A stretch of 64,000 nucleotides of DNA from Labrys wisconsinensis (GTDB lineage Bacteria > Pseudomonadota > Alphaproteobacteria > Rhizobiales > Labraceae): the NCBI RefSeq assembly GCF_030814995.1, contig NZ_JAUSVX010000008.1, positions 1 to 64,000 of the forward strand, in the 5' to 3' direction. A program made the position numbers and the translations under genes. Under the pieces are notes generated by a model. That model did not search any database and was not told the origin of the DNA. It saw only the letters and a list, made by a program, of their open reading frames with translations. Shown piece by piece: positions 61,497-64,000 of the stretch. The stretch's first letter is position 1, and each line of letters opens with the position of its first letter.

Positions 61497-62516
61497 TCAT
61501 TTCGCGAGATCGCTGCCCACCTTCCTGTTCACGAATTGCAGGGTATAGCTCTTCTTGTAGTCGAGGTCGGCCGCGAACAGGCCCGCCTGCACCATCTTGT
61601 CGAAGAAGGACTTCATCCGCGCGTCGGTCATGGCGCCGACGCCGAGCGTCGCCGTGTCGCCGGATTCGACGATGCCGTACGCCTTCATCTGGGCGATGGA
61701 ATAGGCGATCTGCTCGTCGGTCATGTCCGGATTGTCTTTCTTGATCAAGGCGTTGGCGGCGGCGTTGTCACCGTGAAGATAGTTCATCCAGCCGATGATC
61801 GAGGCATCGACGAACTTCTGCACGAGGCCCGGCTGCTTCTCCACCGTCTCGCCGCGGGTGACGATGGTGGTGGAATAGGTGTCGAAGCCGTAGTCGGCGA
61901 GCAGGAAGACGTTGGGCTTGAAGCCGCCCTCCTTCTCCACCGCCAGCGGCTCGGAGGTGAGGTAGCCCTGCTGCACCGCCATCTTGTCGGCGAGGAAGGG
62001 CGCGGGGTTGAAGTTGTAGGGCTTGGTCTGCTCTTCCTTGAAGCCGTAGGCCGCCTTCATCCACTGATAGCCGGAGGCCATCAGGTCGGCGCCGATCAGG
62101 ATGTCGTTCGACTTCTTGAGGTCCTCGAACGTGTCCATGCCGACGCCGGGATGCGACATCAGGATCTGCGGCTCCTTCTGGAAGATGGCGGCGACGGTGA
62201 CGATCGGCACGCCCTCCTTCACGGCGGAGAAGCCCTCGATCATGTTGCCGCCCATGTAGAAGTCGATCTTGCCGGCCGGCAGGGCGATGCCGTTGTTGGC
62301 CTGCGGGCCGCCCTGCACGATCTCGACGTCAAGGCCGTATTTCCGGTAGGTGCCGTCGGCCACGGCCTGGTAGAAGCCGCCATGCTCGGCCTGGGCCAGC
62401 CAGTTGGTGCCGAACCTCACCTTGGCGAGGTCCTCGGCCGCCGCGGCGCCGATGGACACGGAGAGGGCGAGGCCCATGGCGGCTGCGCCGATCGTCTTCC
62501 CGAGCATGATCCCCAT
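61497..62516 (-). CDS. NMT1/THI5-like ABC substrate-binding protein
   Basis: A 339-aa precursor with signal peptide (MLGKTIGAAAMGLALSVSIG after MGI). Mature part: VRFGTNWLAQAEHGGFYQAV, DGTYRKYGLDVEIVQGGPQA and IDFYMGGNMIEGFSAVKEGV, the NMT1/ThiY pattern for pyrimidine-like ligands. ATG 62516 with GGGGA upstream is preferred. First gene of the heterocycle operon. A palindrome at 62565-62579 lies just upstream. Confidence 0.9.
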   Translation of the reverse strand: MGIMLGKTIGAAAMGLALSVSIGAAAAEDLAKVRFGTNWLAQAEHGGFYQAVADGTYRKYGLDVEIVQGGPQANNGIALPAGKIDFYMGGNMIEGFSAVKEGVPIVTVAAIFQKEPQILMSHPGVGMDTFEDLKKSNDILIGADLMASGYQWMKAAYGFKEEQTKPYNFNPAPFLADKMAVQQGYLTSEPLAVEKEGGFKPNVFLLADYGFDTYSTTIVTRGETVEKQPGLVQKFVDASIIGWMNYLHGDNAAANALIKKDNPDMTDEQIAYSIAQMKAYGIVESGDTATLGVGAMTDARMKSFFDKMVQAGLFAADLDYKKSYTLQFVNRKVGSDLAK

Positions 62517-62564
62517 GATGTCCCCGATTGTCCCCGCTGACGGCGCCGGGATTCTTAGCCCGAT

Positions 62565-62579
62565 TTGCGCAATGCACAA
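62565..62579. promoter_or_regulatory. Operator candidate between the SBP and ridA genes
   Basis: TTGCGCAATGCACAA is a palindrome of the form TTGnGCA-n-TGCnCAA, midway in the 106-bp divergent gap. Its shape is like sites bound by GntR-family proteins. No GntR gene is in view; the window's nearby regulator is MarR. Confidence 0.4.
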
Positions 62580-62622
62580 GCAGAGGGCATGCATAGATTT
62601 TCCTCCTGCGGAGACCCGATCC

Positions 62623-63009
62623 ATGCTCGCCGCCATCACGCCGCCGGCGCTTCGCGCCCCCTTCGCCCGGTACAGCCACGGCATCGAGGTCCCGGCCGGG
62701 GCGCGGCTGGTGTTCTGCTCCGGCCAGCTCGGCATCGGCGCCGACGAGGTCATTCCCGAGAGCGCGGCCGAGCAGGCCGAGCTGATCTTCCGGGCGATCG
62801 CGGCGATCCTCGCCGAGGCCGGCATGGGCCTTGCCGACCTGGTGCGCCTCAACGCCTATGTCACGGCGCGCGAGCACATGGCGGCCTACATGGCGGTGCG
62901 CGACCGGCTGGTCGCCGACCCGCCGCCGGCCTCGACGCTGGTGATCGTGTCGGGCTTCACGCGCGAGGCGTTCAAGCTGGAGGTGGAGGCGGTGGCGGCG
63001 AAGATCTGA
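62623..63009 (+). CDS. RidA/YjgF/YER057c family protein
   Basis: A 128-aa protein: RYSHGIEVPAGARLVFCSGQ, VRLNAYVTAREHMAAYMAVR and STLVIVSGFTREAFKLEVEA. Typical RidA enzymes hydrolyse enamine/imine intermediates; the catalytic Arg of RidA is not clearly kept (the SGFTREAFKLEVE segment replaces the usual C-terminal motif). Divergent from the heterocycle operon, so it may act on its reactive intermediates. ATG 62623 with CGGAGA upstream. Confidence 0.88.
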   Translation: MLAAITPPALRAPFARYSHGIEVPAGARLVFCSGQLGIGADEVIPESAAEQAELIFRAIAAILAEAGMGLADLVRLNAYVTAREHMAAYMAVRDRLVADPPPASTLVIVSGFTREAFKLEVEAVAAKI

Positions 63010-63015
63010 GCCGCG

Positions 63016-63285
63016 TCAGGGCGCGGGCACGGCGAGCGCCGCCGTCACCGCGACCGCGTCCACCGCGCCGAGCGGCGAGGCCACCTTGTAGGCGCGGGTC
63101 TTCTGCCCCGGCGCCATCACCAGGATCACCGTCTCGGTGCCGGGGCAGGCCGCATCGCCGCACTGGATCTCGCTGACCGAGATGGTCGTCCGCTCGTCGA
63201 GCGCCAGGCATGCCCGCACCAGCGCCTTGACCGTCTCGGCCTGCCGCCGCTCCTCGGGGCTCGGTCTGCGGAACAGGCCCAGCAT
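63016..63285 (-). CDS. Small hypothetical protein, 89 aa
   Basis: MLGLFRRPSPEERRQAETVK, then VSEIQCGDAACPGTETVILV with two Cys and PGQKTRAYKVASPLG. Not membrane or secreted. I do not recognise a domain. Its ATG lies 4 bp after the WD40 gene stop on the same strand, so it is likely cotranscribed with it. Confidence 0.7.
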   Translation of the reverse strand: MLGLFRRPSPEERRQAETVKALVRACLALDERTTISVSEIQCGDAACPGTETVILVMAPGQKTRAYKVASPLGAVDAVAVTAALAVPAP

Positions 63286-63289
63286 CGGC

Positions 63290-64000
63290 TCAGGCCGGCA
63301 GGGTCAGCACGCCGGCAGCGCCGTCCTCGGCGCCGAAGGCGAGCTGCGCGCCGATAGGGTCCCAGGCGAGCGCGGTGATGCCGGAGCCCCCGCTCGCCGG
63401 GCGCACCAGCAGCTCGGAGGCGTCGGTGAGGCGGCAGAGCAGGATGCAGCCGTCGTCATAGCCGATGGCGAGCACCAGGGCCTTGGGATGGAACGCCACC
63501 TGCGAGACGCGGGCCGGCCGGATGCCGCATTCGCGCGGCGCCTTGCCCATCGGGCCGTCCTTGGCCTGGAACGGCCAGACGATCGCCGCGTCGGCACCCG
63601 AGGTCGCCAGCCAATTGCCGTCGTGCGACCAGGACAGCGAACGCGTCTTGGAGGGATAGCCCGACATGCGCATATGGCCCTTGTCGGCCACGCGCCAGCC
63701 GTGAAGCGTGCTCTCCTGCATCGACGTGACGATGAACCGCCCATCGGGCGAGATCGTGACGTCGAGATGGCTGCCCTTCCATTCGAACAGCTCCGGTGTC
63801 GCGGCGGCGTTGGGGAACCAGAAGGACACGCCATTGTAGTGGCTGGCGGCGAGGCGGTAGCCCTTGGGCGCGAAGGCGAGTCCGCGCACGCTGGAGGGCG
63901 CCTGCCAGCTCTTCACCGCGCCCTTGTCGTCGCGGGCCTGGACGGTCTTGCCGGCCGACCAGGCGACCGCGCCGGAGGGCGACAGCGCCACCGCGTCGAT
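63290..64000 (-). CDS. WD40-repeat protein, C-terminal part
   Basis: The gene continues beyond the right edge; 237 codons are visible. Repeats resemble WD40 blades: SWSHDGNWLATSGADAAIVW, and ALAWDPIGAQLAFGAEDGAA at the end. Such beta-propellers mediate protein contacts. In alphaproteobacteria a similar gene often neighbours a CobW-like GTPase; that neighbour would be outside the window, so this is only a suggestion. Confidence 0.8.
   Translation of the reverse strand: MDAVALSPSGAVAWSAGKTVQARDDKGAVKSWQAPSSVRGLAFAPKGYRLAASHYNGVSFWFPNAAATPELFEWKGSHLDVTISPDGRFIVTSMQESTLHGWRVADKGHMRMSGYPSKTRSLSWSHDGNWLATSGADAAIVWPFQAKDGPMGKAPRECGIRPARVSQVAFHPKALVLAIGYDDGCILLCRLTDASELLVRPASGGSGITALAWDPIGAQLAFGAEDGAAGVLTLPA

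Overview
This 64 kb window is GC-rich (about 68-70% by eye) and reads like a chromosomal accessory or metabolic region of an alphaproteobacterium, most likely of the order Hyphomicrobiales (Rhizobiales). The evidence is an lpiA-acvB pair, a solitary second acvB, a SleB-type lipoprotein hydrolase, tandem DUF2865 genes, a DUF6314 gene, many binding-protein-dependent sugar ABC systems, and short palindromic intergenic repeats of a kind I associate with Rhizobiales. The genus cannot be fixed from sequence reading alone. No rRNA, tRNA, CRISPR array, prophage or complete insertion sequence was seen.

Layout. 1-1.5 kb: end of a polyol (SmoE-type) ABC system. 2.1-2.5 kb: a SnoaL/NTF2-like protein. 2.6-8.8 kb: a LacI-led operon with binding protein, two permeases and a GH127 beta-L-arabinofuranosidase-like enzyme, with no ATPase of its own and two palindromic operators upstream. 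9-12.4 kb: an unrecognised 363-aa protein, an MFS carrier, a small membrane protein, and a 245-bp MITE-like element inserted inside a REP-like palindrome. 12.4-22.1 kb: gabT, a SleB-like lipoprotein, an orphan cobalt-type nitrile hydratase alpha subunit, YggT, DUF167, a flavin reductase with TesB, a bicupin, a UbiH-family hydroxylase, an SDR and small proteins. 22.2-26.9 kb: a divergent LysR/EamA pair, eda, DUF924 and a solitary acvB paralogue.

27.1-36.1 kb is an RpiR-controlled sugar locus: a class I aldolase-like gene is divergent from an ABC operon (binding protein, two permeases, ATPase) that continues into rpiR, a class II aldolase and an FGGY kinase. Three near-identical palindromes, two in the divergent promoter and one at the rpiR start, tie it together. 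36-45.6 kb: DUF6314, the translationally coupled lpiA-acvB pair, kdgK, an LprI-like protein, an aminotransferase and an IlvD/Edd sugar-acid dehydratase with the cysteine spacing of L-arabinonate dehydratase. 45.8-49.2 kb: duplicated DUF2865 genes, two GNATs and a low-GC orphan gene. 49.2-55.1 kb: a glutamine-synthetase-like enzyme and four sugar-acid type dehydrogenases (including a DenD-like one), interrupted by a RelB/YafQ toxin-antitoxin locus whose toxin gene is frameshifted.

55.3-63 kb holds a tightly overlapped minus-strand cluster: NMT1/THI5-type binding protein, ATPase, permease, CodA/AtzC-like amidohydrolase, GlcD-type FAD oxidase, cupin and flavodoxin-fold quinone reductase. A RidA gene is divergent and a MarR gene lies at the end. 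It looks like an uncharacterised N-heterocycle uptake and degradation pathway. The window closes with a small orphan protein and the C-terminal part of a WD40 protein.

The strongest candidates for something not yet described are the N-heterocycle operon, the RpiR locus with two aldolases, and the GH127 uptake operon that depends on an external ATPase.
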